In this document: one piece after another, positions 27,338 through 36,840 of the stretch | How positions within the stretch are numbered: the first letter of the stretch is position 1 | Layout: each line of letters opens with the position of its first letter | Position numbers and translations under genes: made by a program | NCBI GenBank assembly: GCA_020161365.1 | Contig: JAIUNU010000004.1 | Coordinates: 186,001-250,000 of the forward strand | Source: Pseudomonadota bacterium | GTDB taxonomy: Bacteria; Pseudomonadota; Alphaproteobacteria; Caulobacterales; Caulobacteraceae | Reading direction: 5' to 3' | DNA: 64,000 bases | The notes under the pieces: model-generated | Seen by the model: only the letters and a program-made list of their open reading frames with translations | What the model was told of the DNA's origin: nothing | Database searches by the model: none

Positions 27338-28491
27338 CGCTCGGCGCCCGGCGCGCCGCCGACATAGCGGGCGCGGGGCCGGATCAGCTTGCCTGTCTGC
27401 AGCTGCTCAATGGCGTGGGCCGTCCAGCCGGCGCTCCGGGCGGTAGCGAACAGAATGAACGGGGCGTCTGGCGGCAGGGCGAGGCCGCGCGCCAGAGCGA
27501 CCAGCGCAAAGTCGATGTTCGGCGCCAGCCCCGTCGCCGCCTGGGTGGCCCGCCAAAGCGCCGCTAGCGGCGCGGGCGGCTCGAAACTGTTCAGAAGCGC
27601 CGCCGCTCGTGGGTCGCCGTCGGGATAGAGCGGATGGTCGAAGCCCGGCAGGCTGGAGCCGCGTTCGAGGCGCGCTGAGACGGCGGCGGTCTCGCCGCGC
27701 CGGTCCGCCTCGTCGACAAAGGCCTCCACGCGCGCCGCCATGCCGCCGTGCAGGGGTCCCGACAGCGCCGACAGACCGGCCAGGCAAGCCGCGGATAGGG
27801 AGGCGCCGGTCGAGGCGGCCACGCGCGCGGCGAAGGTCGACGCGTTCAGCTCGTGATCGGCCAGAAGCACCAGCGCCCGCCGGATCAGGTCGGCCCCGGC
27901 GTCGTTCAGGCTCCAGGCCTGGGCGAAGCGCTGATGCGCCGGCCCGTCGCCCGTTCGGCCCGTGGCGGCGTCGACGATCGCGTCCAGGAGGTCCGCCGCC
28001 TCCATGGCCAGGGCCAGCGGGGCGCGGCCTCGGGCTGGCGGCTCCCGTCCCGCGCGTTCGGCGAGGGTGAGGAACAGGCGTGAGCGCGCGCTGTCGGTGA
28101 TGGGCGGGGCTGGGCGGCTGGAGGTCTTCAACGCCGCGCCGTGGCCGCCCCGCAGAAGTCGAGCGACGTTTTCCAGTGTCAGGCCTTGGTCGGCGAGGAC
28201 CGCTGCGTCCTGGCCCCGATACCAGAGCCGGCCGCTGGCCACCGTCGTGATGGCGGAGGGCAGGACGGGTTCGCCCCAGGCGATGGCCTCGGCGGCGACG
28301 TCCGCGACGCGACGCCCGCGCGCCTTCTTTCGGGCCAGAGCTGCAACGTCGGAGGCGCGATAGAGGCTGCGGCGTGGGTCCCCCGGGTGCGCAGCGGCTT
28401 CGATCCGGCCGCGACTGACATAGGCGTAGAGCGTCTGGGGTCTGATCCCCAATCGCTCCAGAACCTGATCCGCGTCTAGCCAGTCGGTCAT
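27313..28491 (-). CDS. Citrate synthase-family protein with N-terminal helix-turn-helix
   Basis: 392 residues. Residues 1-50 (LDADQVLERLGIRPQTLYAYVSRGRI, then YRASDVAALARKK) form a MerR/excisionase-type winged HTH. A citrate synthase domain follows from about residue 70 and keeps equivalents of the three catalytic residues: His in ADHELNAST, His in GFDHPLYPDGDPRA and Asp in APNIDFALV. The fold would condense acetyl-CoA with an oxo-acid, or sense such ligands and bind DNA. It is divergent from a second citrate synthase-like gene across 74 bases containing palindromes. Confidence 0.88.
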   Translation of the reverse strand: MTDWLDADQVLERLGIRPQTLYAYVSRGRIEAAAHPGDPRRSLYRASDVAALARKKARGRRVADVAAEAIAWGEPVLPSAITTVASGRLWYRGQDAAVLADQGLTLENVARLLRGGHGAALKTSSRPAPPITDSARSRLFLTLAERAGREPPARGRAPLALAMEAADLLDAIVDAATGRTGDGPAHQRFAQAWSLNDAGADLIRRALVLLADHELNASTFAARVAASTGASLSAACLAGLSALSGPLHGGMAARVEAFVDEADRRGETAAVSARLERGSSLPGFDHPLYPDGDPRAAALLNSFEPPAPLAALWRATQAATGLAPNIDFALVALARGLALPPDAPFILFATARSAGWTAHAIEQLQTGKLIRPRARYVGGAPGAERHSPSSSS

Positions 28492-28496
28492 ATAGA

Positions 28497-28526
28497 TTGA
28501 TTATATTGATCAAGATTGACGATCAA
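28497..28526. promoter_or_regulatory. Palindrome cluster between divergent citrate-synthase genes
   Basis: TTGAT-N7-ATCAA (28497-28513) overlaps the perfect 8-mer TTGATCAA (28506-28513), followed by TTGACGATCAA (28516-28526). Three TTGA/ATCAA units in 30 bases begin 6 bases from the start of the HTH-bearing gene at 28491, an arrangement typical of an autoregulated operator. The obvious candidate binder is that HTH protein; this is inference. Confidence 0.55.
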
Positions 28527-28565
28527 GTCGCGCCGGCGCTCCCTCGGCTTGAAAGGAGACCGCAC

Positions 28566-29651
28566 ATGTCCGAGGGTCTTGAGGGCGTGATCGCCGCCCG
28601 AACCGTTCTGTCCGATGTCGATGGCGCCCGGGGCCGCCTGGTGATCCGGGGCTATGCCGTCGAGGATCTCGCGGGGCGGACACGCTATGAGGAAGCCGCG
28701 CACCTGCTGTTCGACGGCTTCTTTGACGAGGCGCCCAGCGATCTCGCCGCCGTGCTGGGCGAGGCCCGCGCCCGCGTGTTCGCCGAGGTCGGCGCTCTGG
28801 ATGATGGCCTGGCCCGGCGCGATCCGGTCGAGGCCATGCGCGCCCTGCTGGCGCGTTTGCCCGACGGCGATGATCTGGGGACGGCCCTGCTGCTGATCGC
28901 CGCGCCGGCCGTATTCACGCCAGCCGTGCTGCGCGTGGCGGCCGGAAACACGCCGATCGCGCCCGATCCGGCGCTGTCGCACGCCGCCGATATCCTACGG
29001 ATGACCCGCGGCGCTCCCGCCACCGACGCCGAGGCCGCCGCGCTGGACGCCTATCTGGTCACGGTCTGCGATCACGGCCTCAACGCCTCAACCTTCGCGG
29101 CGCGGGTGGTGGCCTCGACGCGGGCGGGCCTGACCTCGTCCGTTCTGGCCGGACTTTCGGCGCTCAAGGGTCCGCTGCACGGGGGCGCGCCGGGACCGGT
29201 GATCGACATGCTGGACGCGATCGGAACGCCGCGGAACGCGCGGCCCTGGCTTGAGCGCGCCCTGGCGCGCGGCGACCGGCTGATGGGCTTTGGTCATCGG
29301 ATCTATCGTGTCCGCGACCCGCGCGCCGACGCCTTGAAGGCGGCCGTGCGGACGCTGGCGAGCGCCACCGGCGCGGCTCCCGGCCGGTTGGCCTTCGCAG
29401 AAGCCGTGGAGCAGGCCGCGCTCGAGATCCTGCGCGAGCACAAACCCGACCGGCCGCTGGACACCAATGTCGAGTTTTACACCGCCCTGTTGCTCGAGGC
29501 CCTGGGGCTGCCGCCGGCCAGTTTCACCTGCGTGTTCGCCATGGGGCGGGTCGCCGGCTGGCTGGCCCATGCGCGAGAGCAACTGGCCGGTGGCCGCCTG
29601 ATCCGGCCACAATCGGTCTATGTTGGTCCCGAGGTCCGCGTCGCGGCTTAG
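28566..29651 (+). CDS. Citrate/methylcitrate synthase family protein
   Basis: 361 residues from the ATG at 28566, with GAAAGGAGA upstream. Small-type citrate synthase: opening GLEGVIAARTVLSDVDG...LVIRGYAVEDLA, His in CDHGLNAST, His in GFGHRIYRVRDPRA. The third catalytic position reads DTNVEFYT, Glu where many citrate synthases have Asp, as in some CitA/methylcitrate synthase relatives. It probably condenses acetyl- or propionyl-CoA with oxaloacetate at a secondary level, the main citrate synthase being elsewhere. Divergent from the HTH-fused paralogue. Confidence 0.9.
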   Translation: MSEGLEGVIAARTVLSDVDGARGRLVIRGYAVEDLAGRTRYEEAAHLLFDGFFDEAPSDLAAVLGEARARVFAEVGALDDGLARRDPVEAMRALLARLPDGDDLGTALLLIAAPAVFTPAVLRVAAGNTPIAPDPALSHAADILRMTRGAPATDAEAAALDAYLVTVCDHGLNASTFAARVVASTRAGLTSSVLAGLSALKGPLHGGAPGPVIDMLDAIGTPRNARPWLERALARGDRLMGFGHRIYRVRDPRADALKAAVRTLASATGAAPGRLAFAEAVEQAALEILREHKPDRPLDTNVEFYTALLLEALGLPPASFTCVFAMGRVAGWLAHAREQLAGGRLIRPQSVYVGPEVRVAA

Positions 29652-29682
29652 CCTTCGGCGCCGAGTGCGGTAGAGAGAGGCC

Positions 29683-30612
29683 ATGTCGCTCTCCGCCGCC
29701 TCACCCGAGACCCGGGCCGCCACTCAGCGCGTGGCGCTGCTGTCGGTCGCCACGGCAGCCATTCTGATCGTGGTGAAAGCCATCGCCTGGCAAGCCAGCG
29801 GATCGGTGGCGATCCTGGCGTCGCTCTCGGACTCGGCCCTGGACCTCGTCGCGTCGCTGATCACCGTCTACGCGGTACGTTACGCCGCTGAACCGCCGGA
29901 CGCCGAGCACCGCTTCGGGCACGGCAAGGCCGAGGCCTTTTCCAGCCTGATGCAGGGCGGGCTGGTCTTCGCATCGGGCGCCCTGGTGGGGCGCGAGGCC
30001 GTCAACGCCTGGCTTCATCCGCAACCCGTCGAGCACGGGCTGGCCGGCGTCGCGGTCATGGCGATCTCGATCGTGCTGACCTTCGCGCTGATCACCGCCC
30101 AGACCCGGGTGGTGAAGGCCAGCGGCTCGATCGCGATCTCGGGCGACCGGGCCCACTACGCCGCCGACCTTGCGTCAAACGCCGTCGCCCTGGTCGGTGT
30201 CGGCGCGGCCGCTTGGCTGGGGTTGCCGTGGGTGGACGCCGTGGCCGGCCTGATCGTGGCGCTGTGGCTGATCTGGGGCGCCGTCGGCGTGTTCCGCGAG
30301 GCGTCGCATCAGCTGATGGACCGCGAGCTGCCCGACGAGGATCGCGAGAAGATCGTCGCGCTGGTCACCGCCGACCCCAAGGTTCTGGGCGTCCACCAAC
30401 TCCGCACGCGCGCCTCGGGTCCCTATGTCCATATCCAGATGCACGCCGACCTCGCCGGCGACATCTCGTTGGCGGACGCGCACGCGATCATCGTCGCGGC
30501 GGAGAACCGCGTGCTGGACGCCTTTCCGGCGGCGGACCTGATCATCCACGGCGATCCGCGCGGTCTGGCCGAGAAGCACGGCGGCCTTTTCGCCGAGGTC
30601 GAGCACGACTGA
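29683..30612 (+). CDS. Cation diffusion facilitator transporter, FieF-like
   Basis: 309 residues with six membrane helices and a cytoplasmic C-terminal ferredoxin-like domain. Metal site residues appear as LSDSALDLVAS in helix 2 and GDRAHYAADLASN in helix 5, the D-x-x-x-D and H-x-x-x-D pattern of the Zn/Fe/Cd antiporters; the C-terminal domain has HIQMHADL and LIIHGDP. It exports divalent metal from the cytoplasm using the proton gradient. hldE follows 61 bases later. Confidence 0.94.
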   Translation: MSLSAASPETRAATQRVALLSVATAAILIVVKAIAWQASGSVAILASLSDSALDLVASLITVYAVRYAAEPPDAEHRFGHGKAEAFSSLMQGGLVFASGALVGREAVNAWLHPQPVEHGLAGVAVMAISIVLTFALITAQTRVVKASGSIAISGDRAHYAADLASNAVALVGVGAAAWLGLPWVDAVAGLIVALWLIWGAVGVFREASHQLMDRELPDEDREKIVALVTADPKVLGVHQLRTRASGPYVHIQMHADLAGDISLADAHAIIVAAENRVLDAFPAADLIIHGDPRGLAEKHGGLFAEVEHD

Positions 30613-30673
30613 CGGCGCTTGCCCAAGACGCCCCGACGGGGGCAAAAGCGCCGCGAGAACCCGAAGGACCCCG

Positions 30674-32125
30674 ATGGACGACACCCTGGCCCACCTGCCC
30701 CGCGCCTTCGCCGGCAAGACCGTGCTGGTGCTGGGCGACGTGATGCTGGACCGCTTTATCTACGGCGCGGTCGATCGCATCTCGCCCGAGGCGCCGGTGC
30801 CGGTCATCGCGGTCGAGAAGGAAACCGCCATGCTGGGCGGGGCCGGCAACGTCGCGCGCAACGTCGCGGCGCTGGGCGCCAAGGCCGTGCTGATCGGGCT
30901 TGTTGGTCAGGACGAGGCTGGGGCGGCGCTGCGGGGCATGATCGACGCCGAGGCGGGCCTGGAGGCCGAGCTGGTGGCGGATCCCACGCGACGCACGACC
31001 GAGAAGGTCCGCTACATCTCCGGCTCGCACCAGATGCTGCGGGTCGACCGCGAGGACCGAGGACCCGGCGACGGGGCGGCCCTCCTGACGGCCTTCAAGA
31101 GCAGACTGGCTGCAGCCGATGTCGTGGTGCTGTCCGATTACGCCAAGGGCGTTCTGACGCCTGAGGTGATCCGGGGCGCCATCGACGCCGCCAAAGTCAC
31201 CGGCAAGCCGGTGATCGTCGATCCCAAGAGTCGGGACTTCTCGCGCTACGACGGCGCCACCTTGATCAAGCCGAACCGGAAGGAAGCCGCTGAGGCCACG
31301 GGGATCGTTGATAACAGCGATGCGGCCTCGGAAGACGCCGGCGCGGCCATTCTGGCCATGGCGCCTGGGCTTGAGGCGGCCCTGATCACCCGCGGCGGGG
31401 CCGGTATGACCCTGGCGGTGCGGGACCAGGCGCCGATCCATCTGCCCGCGACGGCGATCGAGGTTTTCGACGTGTCCGGCGCAGGCGACACCGTTGCGGC
31501 GACTCTGGCCCTGTCAGTCGCCGCAGGCGCCAGCCTGACCCAATCCGCCCAGCTGGCTAATCTGGCCGGCGGTCTGGTGGTCGCCAAGCTCGGCACTGAC
31601 GTCGTCACCGCCGCCGAATTGACGGCCTGCGCCAGCTCTGTTCGGGGCGAGCCGGGCGAGATCAAGATCGCTGACCGCGAGCAGGCTCGCCGGATCGTGG
31701 AAGGCTGGCGCGCGCGCGGCCTGAAGGTGGGCTTCACAAACGGCTGTTTCGACCTGCTGCATCCAGGCCATGTGTCGCTGCTGTCCCAGGCCAAGGCCGC
31801 CTGCGATCGCCTCATCGTCGGCCTCAATACCGACGCCTCGGTGTCCAAGCTGAAAGGCCCGACGCGTCCGGTGCAGAAGGAGCAGGGCCGCGCCACGGTG
31901 CTGGCGTCGCTGTCGTCGGTGGACCTGGTCGTCCTGTTCGACGAGGACACGCCGCTGGAGCTCATCAAGGCCTTTCGCCCCGACGTCCTGGTCAAGGGCG
32001 CCGACTATACGATCGAGACGGTGGTGGGGGCCGATATCGTGCTCGGCTACGGCGGAAAGGTCGTTCTGGCCGAGCTGAAGCAGGGCCAAAGCACGACCAA
32101 CCTCATCGCCCGGATGAACAGCTGA
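30674..32125 (+). CDS. hldE: Bifunctional heptose kinase/adenylyltransferase HldE
   Basis: 483 residues. The N-terminal ribokinase domain (LGDVMLDRFIYGAVDRISPEAPVPVI, GGAGNVARN, catalytic DVSGAGDTVAA) phosphorylates heptose-7-phosphate; the C-terminal nucleotidyltransferase domain from about residue 345 (FTNGCFDLLHPGHVSLL, KLKGPTRPV) makes ADP-heptose for the LPS inner core. gmhB for the intermediate phosphatase step is at 57108. Confidence 0.96.
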   Translation: MDDTLAHLPRAFAGKTVLVLGDVMLDRFIYGAVDRISPEAPVPVIAVEKETAMLGGAGNVARNVAALGAKAVLIGLVGQDEAGAALRGMIDAEAGLEAELVADPTRRTTEKVRYISGSHQMLRVDREDRGPGDGAALLTAFKSRLAAADVVVLSDYAKGVLTPEVIRGAIDAAKVTGKPVIVDPKSRDFSRYDGATLIKPNRKEAAEATGIVDNSDAASEDAGAAILAMAPGLEAALITRGGAGMTLAVRDQAPIHLPATAIEVFDVSGAGDTVAATLALSVAAGASLTQSAQLANLAGGLVVAKLGTDVVTAAELTACASSVRGEPGEIKIADREQARRIVEGWRARGLKVGFTNGCFDLLHPGHVSLLSQAKAACDRLIVGLNTDASVSKLKGPTRPVQKEQGRATVLASLSSVDLVVLFDEDTPLELIKAFRPDVLVKGADYTIETVVGADIVLGYGGKVVLAELKQGQSTTNLIARMNS

Positions 32126-32244
32126 GCCTTCAGCGCCAAAACGCCGCGCAAAAGCCTGGATTTCCTGGCTAAACGTGGTTCGGCAATCTGTTGTTAAGCA
32201 AAACGGCGCATCGCTCTTTCGATGCAGCCTGATTGCGCCTGGGC

Positions 32245-32931
32245 ATGAGCGTCGAACGTACTCTTCATCATTTTCCTCTGGACCCCGCGTCGCGACAGGT
32301 GCGCCTGGCGCTGGGCGAGAAGCGTCTGCCCTTTGTCGAGGTGCAGGTTCGCTACTGGGAAATGCCGCCGGAGTTCACTGCGCTGAACCCCTCGGGCATG
32401 CCGCCGGTGCTGGTCGAGACCAAGCATCAGCGCAACCTCGTGGTTTGCGAGACCCGCGCGATCCTGGAGCACATCGAAGAGACCGAGAGCGAGCCGCCGC
32501 TGTTGGGGCGCGATCCGGGCGAGCGCGCCGAGGCCCGGCGGCTGCTGCAGTGGTTCGACCGCAAGTTCGACAACGAGGTCAACGGCTTCCTGCTGCACGA
32601 GAAGATGGAAAAGCGCCTGCTGCGGATGGGCGCGCCGGACCTCGCGGCGCTGCGCCAGGGTCGCGAGGCCCTTCGGATGCACCTGGGCTATATCGAGGGG
32701 CTGCTGCAGACCCGCGACTGGCTAGCCGGGCGTCGCATGAGCCTGGCCGACTTTGCCGCCGCCGCGCACCTGTCGGTGATCGACTACTTCGGCGACGTGC
32801 CGTGGAAGGACTTCCCGACCGCCAAGACGTGGTACATGAAACTGAAGTCGAGGCCTTGCTTCAGGCCGATCCTGGCCGACCGCTGGCCCGGCCTCGCGCC
32901 GGCCGCGCACTATGACGACCTCGACTTCTGA
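32245..32931 (+). CDS. Glutathione S-transferase family protein
   Basis: 228 residues from the ATG at 32245. The thioredoxin-like N-domain ([24 protein letters not shown], with [11 protein letters not shown] and [12 protein letters not shown]) precedes the all-helical C-domain ([18 protein letters not shown]). The catalytic residue is not certain. Its stop lies 20 bases inside queG, a tight overlap pairing that recurs in alphaproteobacteria, so the two are co-translated. Confidence 0.9.
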   Translation: MSVERTLHHFPLDPASRQVRLALGEKRLPFVEVQVRYWEMPPEFTALNPSGMPPVLVETKHQRNLVVCETRAILEHIEETESEPPLLGRDPGERAEARRLLQWFDRKFDNEVNGFLLHEKMEKRLLRMGAPDLAALRQGREALRMHLGYIEGLLQTRDWLAGRRMSLADFAAAAHLSVIDYFGDVPWKDFPTAKTWYMKLKSRPCFRPILADRWPGLAPAAHYDDLDF

Positions 32932-34030
32932 GCTGACGCCAGACCGTATCAAGGACGAGATCCGCGCCGAGGCCTTGAGGCTCGGCTTTTCTGTCTGCGG
33001 CTTCGCCAGCGCCACCGAAGCCTGGCCCAACGGCGACTGGCTGCGCGAGTTCGTCCAGACCGAGCGCCACGGCGCCATGGGCTGGATGGAGGAGACGCTG
33101 GAGCGGCGTTCCCATCCGACGGCCATGTGGACCGAGGCGAAGTCGGCGGTGGTGCTGGGCGTCAACTACGGCCCCGACATTGATCCGCTCGAACAGCTCA
33201 AGGATCCGGAACGCGCGGCGATCTCGGTCTATGCCCAGGGCGACGACTATCACGACGTGATCAAGAAGCGCCTGAAGGTGCTGGCCGGCTGGATGCACCG
33301 CCGGTTCGGCCAGGACGTGAAGGTCTTCGTCGATACCGCGCCGCTGCTCGAAAAGCCCTTGGCCCAGCGCGCTGGCCTGGGCTGGCAGGGCAAGCATACG
33401 AACCTTGTATCCCGCCAGTTCGGCTCGTGGCTGTTCCTGGGCAGCGTCCTGACCACGCTGGACCTGCCGCCGGACGAGCCCGAGGTCGATCATTGCGGCT
33501 CGTGCCGCGCGTGCCTCGACGTCTGCCCGACTAACGCCTTCCCCGCCCCCCGCCAGTTGGATGCGCGACGCTGCATCTCGTACCTGACGATCGAGCTCTC
33601 CGGACCCATTCCGACCGAGTTTCGCGAGGCGCTGGGTAACCGAATCTACGGCTGCGACGACTGTCTGGCGGTGTGTCCGTGGAACAAGTTCGCCTCGCTG
33701 TCGAACGAGGCCAAGCTCGTCGCGCGGGAGGCGCTGCGCCAGCCGTCCCTGGCCGAGCTGGCGGGGCTGGACGATGCGGCCTTTCGAGCGTTGTTCTCGA
33801 AGAACCCGATCAAGCGGATCGGCCGTGACCGCTTCGTACGCAATGTGCTCTACGCGATCGGCAACAGCGGGGACGCTAGCTTGATGGCGGTGGTGGAGCC
33901 GCTGCTGGCCGACCCCGTGCCGGTCGTACGCGGCGCGGCGGTGTGGGCCGCGCGGCGGTTGCTGGGAGACGTTGCGGCGGCCCTTCGAGGGCGCGAGGGC
34001 GACGAGAGCGTTCTCGCCGAATGGCTCTAA
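32912..34030 (+). CDS. queG: Epoxyqueuosine reductase QueG
   Basis: 372-residue cobalamin-dependent enzyme for the last step of queuosine tRNA modification. The two [4Fe-4S] motifs are [16 protein letters not shown] and [14 protein letters not shown]; the N-terminal cobalamin-binding part has [13 protein letters not shown] and GVNYGPD. A C-terminal HEAT-like region ([19 protein letters not shown]) completes it. The ATG at 32912 gives [17 protein letters not shown] and overlaps the GST gene by 20 bases. Confidence 0.95.
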   Translation: MTTSTSELTPDRIKDEIRAEALRLGFSVCGFASATEAWPNGDWLREFVQTERHGAMGWMEETLERRSHPTAMWTEAKSAVVLGVNYGPDIDPLEQLKDPERAAISVYAQGDDYHDVIKKRLKVLAGWMHRRFGQDVKVFVDTAPLLEKPLAQRAGLGWQGKHTNLVSRQFGSWLFLGSVLTTLDLPPDEPEVDHCGSCRACLDVCPTNAFPAPRQLDARRCISYLTIELSGPIPTEFREALGNRIYGCDDCLAVCPWNKFASLSNEAKLVAREALRQPSLAELAGLDDAAFRALFSKNPIKRIGRDRFVRNVLYAIGNSGDASLMAVVEPLLADPVPVVRGAAVWAARRLLGDVAAALRGREGDESVLAEWL

Positions 34031-34908
34031 ACTTTTAGCGCCGCCTCGACCGCCGCGCGCGCGGCCGCGCCCAGGTCTGGGCGCTTCAGAGCGAGGGCTA
34101 CGTTGGCGCGCAGCAGGCCGATCTTATCGCCGCAGTCATGGGTGACGCCCTCGTACACATAGGCGTGGAAGGGCTGGTCCTTCATCAGCTTGGCCATCGA
34201 GTCGGTCAGCTGGATCTCGTTGCCGGCGCCCTTCTCCTGGGCCGCCAGCAGGGCGAAGATCTCGGGCTGCAGGATATAGCGGCCGGCGATCGCCCAGTTG
34301 GACGGCGCCGTGCCTTGCGGCGGCTTCTCGACCATGCCGGTCATGGTGGCCATGCGGCCATCGACCTTGCCAGGGGCGACGACACCGTACTTGTGGGTCT
34401 CGCTCTCCGGCACCTCCTCGACGCCGATGACATTGCCGCCGCCGACCTTGTTGTAGACGTCCACCAACTGACCCAGGCACGGGCGCTCGGCGTCGACGAT
34501 GACGTCCGGCAGCATCACCGCGAACGGCTCGTCGCCGATGATGTCGCGGGCGCACCACACCGCGTGGCCCAGGCCAAGCGGGGCCATCTGGCGTACGAAG
34601 CTCATCTCGCCCGGCTTGGGCAGTTCGGCGCGGAGTTGCTGCAGAATGTCGGTCTTGCCCTTGGCCTCCAGTTGCGCCTCGAGCTCGACCTGATGGTCGA
34701 AATAGTCCTCGATTGCGCCCTTGCTGCGGCCGGTGACGAAGACGAAGTGCTCGATGCCTGCCTTGCGGCCTTCCTCGACGATATAGGACAGGATCGGGCG
34801 ATCAACGACGTTCAGCAGTTCCTTCGGCGTGGTCTTGGTGCCCGGCAGGACACGGGTGCCAAGGCCGGCGACAGGCAGAACAGCTTTGCGAACGGGCTTC
34901 ATGAACAT
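34027..34908 (-). CDS. galU: UTP-glucose-1-phosphate uridylyltransferase
   Basis: 293 residues. The nucleotide-binding signature is [24 protein letters not shown] and the substrate loops are [24 protein letters not shown] and [23 protein letters not shown]. It makes UDP-glucose for LPS, exopolysaccharide and holdfast sugars. Start at 34908 (MFMKPVRKA) or the ATG two codons later. It ends 4 bases inside queG, tail to tail. Confidence 0.96.
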   Translation of the reverse strand: MFMKPVRKAVLPVAGLGTRVLPGTKTTPKELLNVVDRPILSYIVEEGRKAGIEHFVFVTGRSKGAIEDYFDHQVELEAQLEAKGKTDILQQLRAELPKPGEMSFVRQMAPLGLGHAVWCARDIIGDEPFAVMLPDVIVDAERPCLGQLVDVYNKVGGGNVIGVEEVPESETHKYGVVAPGKVDGRMATMTGMVEKPPQGTAPSNWAIAGRYILQPEIFALLAAQEKGAGNEIQLTDSMAKLMKDQPFHAYVYEGVTHDCGDKIGLLRANVALALKRPDLGAAARAAVEAALKV

Positions 34909-35068
34909 CTCGTCTGCGGAGGCGGGTAGCTGTTTCTAGGCGCCCGGAGGCCCGGACGCCACTCCTGTTGCGTGAAATCGACTTCCCGCGCGCCGGGTGT
35001 GGCGGTCCAGGCATGGATTTTCGGGCCGGCCGTGCTAGCTGGACGACCTGTTTCGATCGAGGTCTCCC

Positions 35069-35566
35069 ATGCATCGTCGCGCCCTGCTCGCCACTCTCGC
35101 CGCCGCGGGTCTGGTCCTCGCCGCTTGCGGTCCCAGCAAGAAGGCGCAGGAGAACCTCGCCGCCGCCGACGCCTTCATGGCCAAGAACGCCAAGGAGCCG
35201 GGCGTCGTGACCCTGCCGCAGGGCTTGCAGTACAAGGTCGTGCGCGAAGGCCCGAACGGCGGCATGCACCCAAGCAAGGCCGACGAGGTCAAGGTCCACT
35301 ACGAGGGCAAGCTGATCGACGGCACGGTGTTCGATTCCAGCTACGAGCGCGGCGTGCCGGCGGTGTTCCCGCTGGACGGGCTGGTCCCGGCGTGGGTCAT
35401 CGCCTTGCAGCGCATGAAGGCCGGCGACGAGTGGATCCTCTACGTGCCGCCGGCCCTGGGCTATGGCGCGCAGGACAAGGGCCCGATCCCCGCCAACAGC
35501 GTGATGATCTTCCGGATCGAACTGCTTGACGTGAACCGGATCGGGCCGGGCAAGCCCAAGGGCTAG
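35069..35566 (+). CDS. FKBP-type peptidyl-prolyl isomerase lipoprotein
   Basis: 165 residues. The N-terminus MHRRALLATLAAAGLVLAACG carries a lipobox (LAAC), so the mature protein is membrane-anchored in the periplasm. The FKBP domain includes VKVHYEGKLIDGTVFDSSYERG and VPPALGYGAQDKGPIPANSVMIF. It likely assists folding of envelope proteins. It overlaps the 3' end of ilvA by 4 bases, convergent. Confidence 0.95.
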   Translation: MHRRALLATLAAAGLVLAACGPSKKAQENLAAADAFMAKNAKEPGVVTLPQGLQYKVVREGPNGGMHPSKADEVKVHYEGKLIDGTVFDSSYERGVPAVFPLDGLVPAWVIALQRMKAGDEWILYVPPALGYGAQDKGPIPANSVMIFRIELLDVNRIGPGKPKG

Positions 35567-36765
35567 ACCGCGCGGGGCGGGTAGCCGCTTTCGCGCAGGG
35601 CCTCCATGACCTCTTGAGTGTGCTGGGCGTCGCGGGTCTCGATGGTGATGTCGAACTCCGCGCCCTTGGCCGGCACGTCCAGGGCCAGGCGGTTGTGGTT
35701 CACCTCGATGATATTGGCGCCCATGGTCCCGATCACCGAGGCCACGGTCGACAGCAGGCCCGGCCGATCGTCGCCGATGATCCGCAGACTGACCAGGCGC
35801 TGGGCGCGGACCAGTTCGCGGGTCAGGACCGAGGCCAGCAGGCGGGTGTCGATATTGCCGCCGCACAGGATCAGGCCGCACTTCTTGCCCCGGAAGCGTT
35901 CGGGATAGGCCAGCAGGGCGGCCAGCGAGGCCGCGCCGGCGCCTTCTGCGATGGTCTTCTCGACGTTGCAATACAGCGAGACGGCCTGCTCCAGATGCGG
36001 CTCTTCCAGCAGCAGCACGTCGTCGATCAGCGGCCGCACCACGCCATAGGTCAGATCGCCGACCTGCTTGACCGCAACCCCTTCGGCGATGGTCTGGCCG
36101 CCGCAATGGGCCGCCACGCCGCGCATGCGGGCGGTGAAGGATGGGTACATCGCCGGCTCGCACCCGACGATGCGGATGTCGGGCTTCAGCGCCTTGGCGG
36201 CCGTCGCCACGCCGCTGATCAAGCCGCCGCCGCCGATCGGCACGGGGAGGACTTCCAGGTCGGGCGCGTCTTCCAGCATTTCCAAAGCGATCGTGCCCTG
36301 GCCGGCCATGATGTCGTAGTCGTCGAACGGGTGAACGAACGTCAGACCCTGCTCGTCGCGCAGCTTGCGGGCGTGGGCGTTGGCGTCGTCATAGGTCTCG
36401 CCCTCGATCACCACGGTCGCGCCAAAGTCGCGGGTGTGCTGCACCTTCACGAAGGGCGTGGTCTTGGGCATGACGATGGTGACCGGCACGCCCAGCCGCG
36501 CGCCGTGATAGGCCAGGCCCTGGGCATGGTTGCCGGCGCTGGCGGCGATGACCCCGCGCTGCTTCTCGGTCTCCGACAGCAGCATCAGCTTGTTCAGCGC
36601 GCCGCGCTCCTTGTAGGCGGCGGTGAACTGCAGATTCTCGAACTTCACCCACACCTCGGCGCCGGTGATCTTCGACAGGGTCCTGGAGTGGCGGCACGGC
36701 GTGCGCTCGATCTGGCCTTGGAGACGGCCGGCGGCGGCCTGGATGGCGGCGAGGTCGAGGGTCAT
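35563..36765 (-). CDS. ilvA: Threonine ammonia-lyase
   Basis: 400 residues from the ATG at 36765. PLP enzyme deaminating threonine to 2-oxobutyrate for isoleucine synthesis. The PLP lysine is K52 in AAYKERGALNKL, followed by SAGNHAQGLAYH and PIGGGGLISG. A single ACT-like regulatory domain occupies the last 75 residues (LRIIGDDRPGLLSTVASVIG), the short TdcB/IlvA form rather than the two-ACT-like biosynthetic type. It could therefore be biosynthetic or catabolic. Confidence 0.93.
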   Translation of the reverse strand: MTLDLAAIQAAAGRLQGQIERTPCRHSRTLSKITGAEVWVKFENLQFTAAYKERGALNKLMLLSETEKQRGVIAASAGNHAQGLAYHGARLGVPVTIVMPKTTPFVKVQHTRDFGATVVIEGETYDDANAHARKLRDEQGLTFVHPFDDYDIMAGQGTIALEMLEDAPDLEVLPVPIGGGGLISGVATAAKALKPDIRIVGCEPAMYPSFTARMRGVAAHCGGQTIAEGVAVKQVGDLTYGVVRPLIDDVLLLEEPHLEQAVSLYCNVEKTIAEGAGAASLAALLAYPERFRGKKCGLILCGGNIDTRLLASVLTRELVRAQRLVSLRIIGDDRPGLLSTVASVIGTMGANIIEVNHNRLALDVPAKGAEFDITIETRDAQHTQEVMEALRESGYPPRAV

Positions 36766-36840
36766 GACGTCCACTTCTGTCGCGGCGAGAAACTGCCGTG
36801 GCCGCGCCTCTAGCACGGCAGGGCTTTCCGTTCACGTCTC

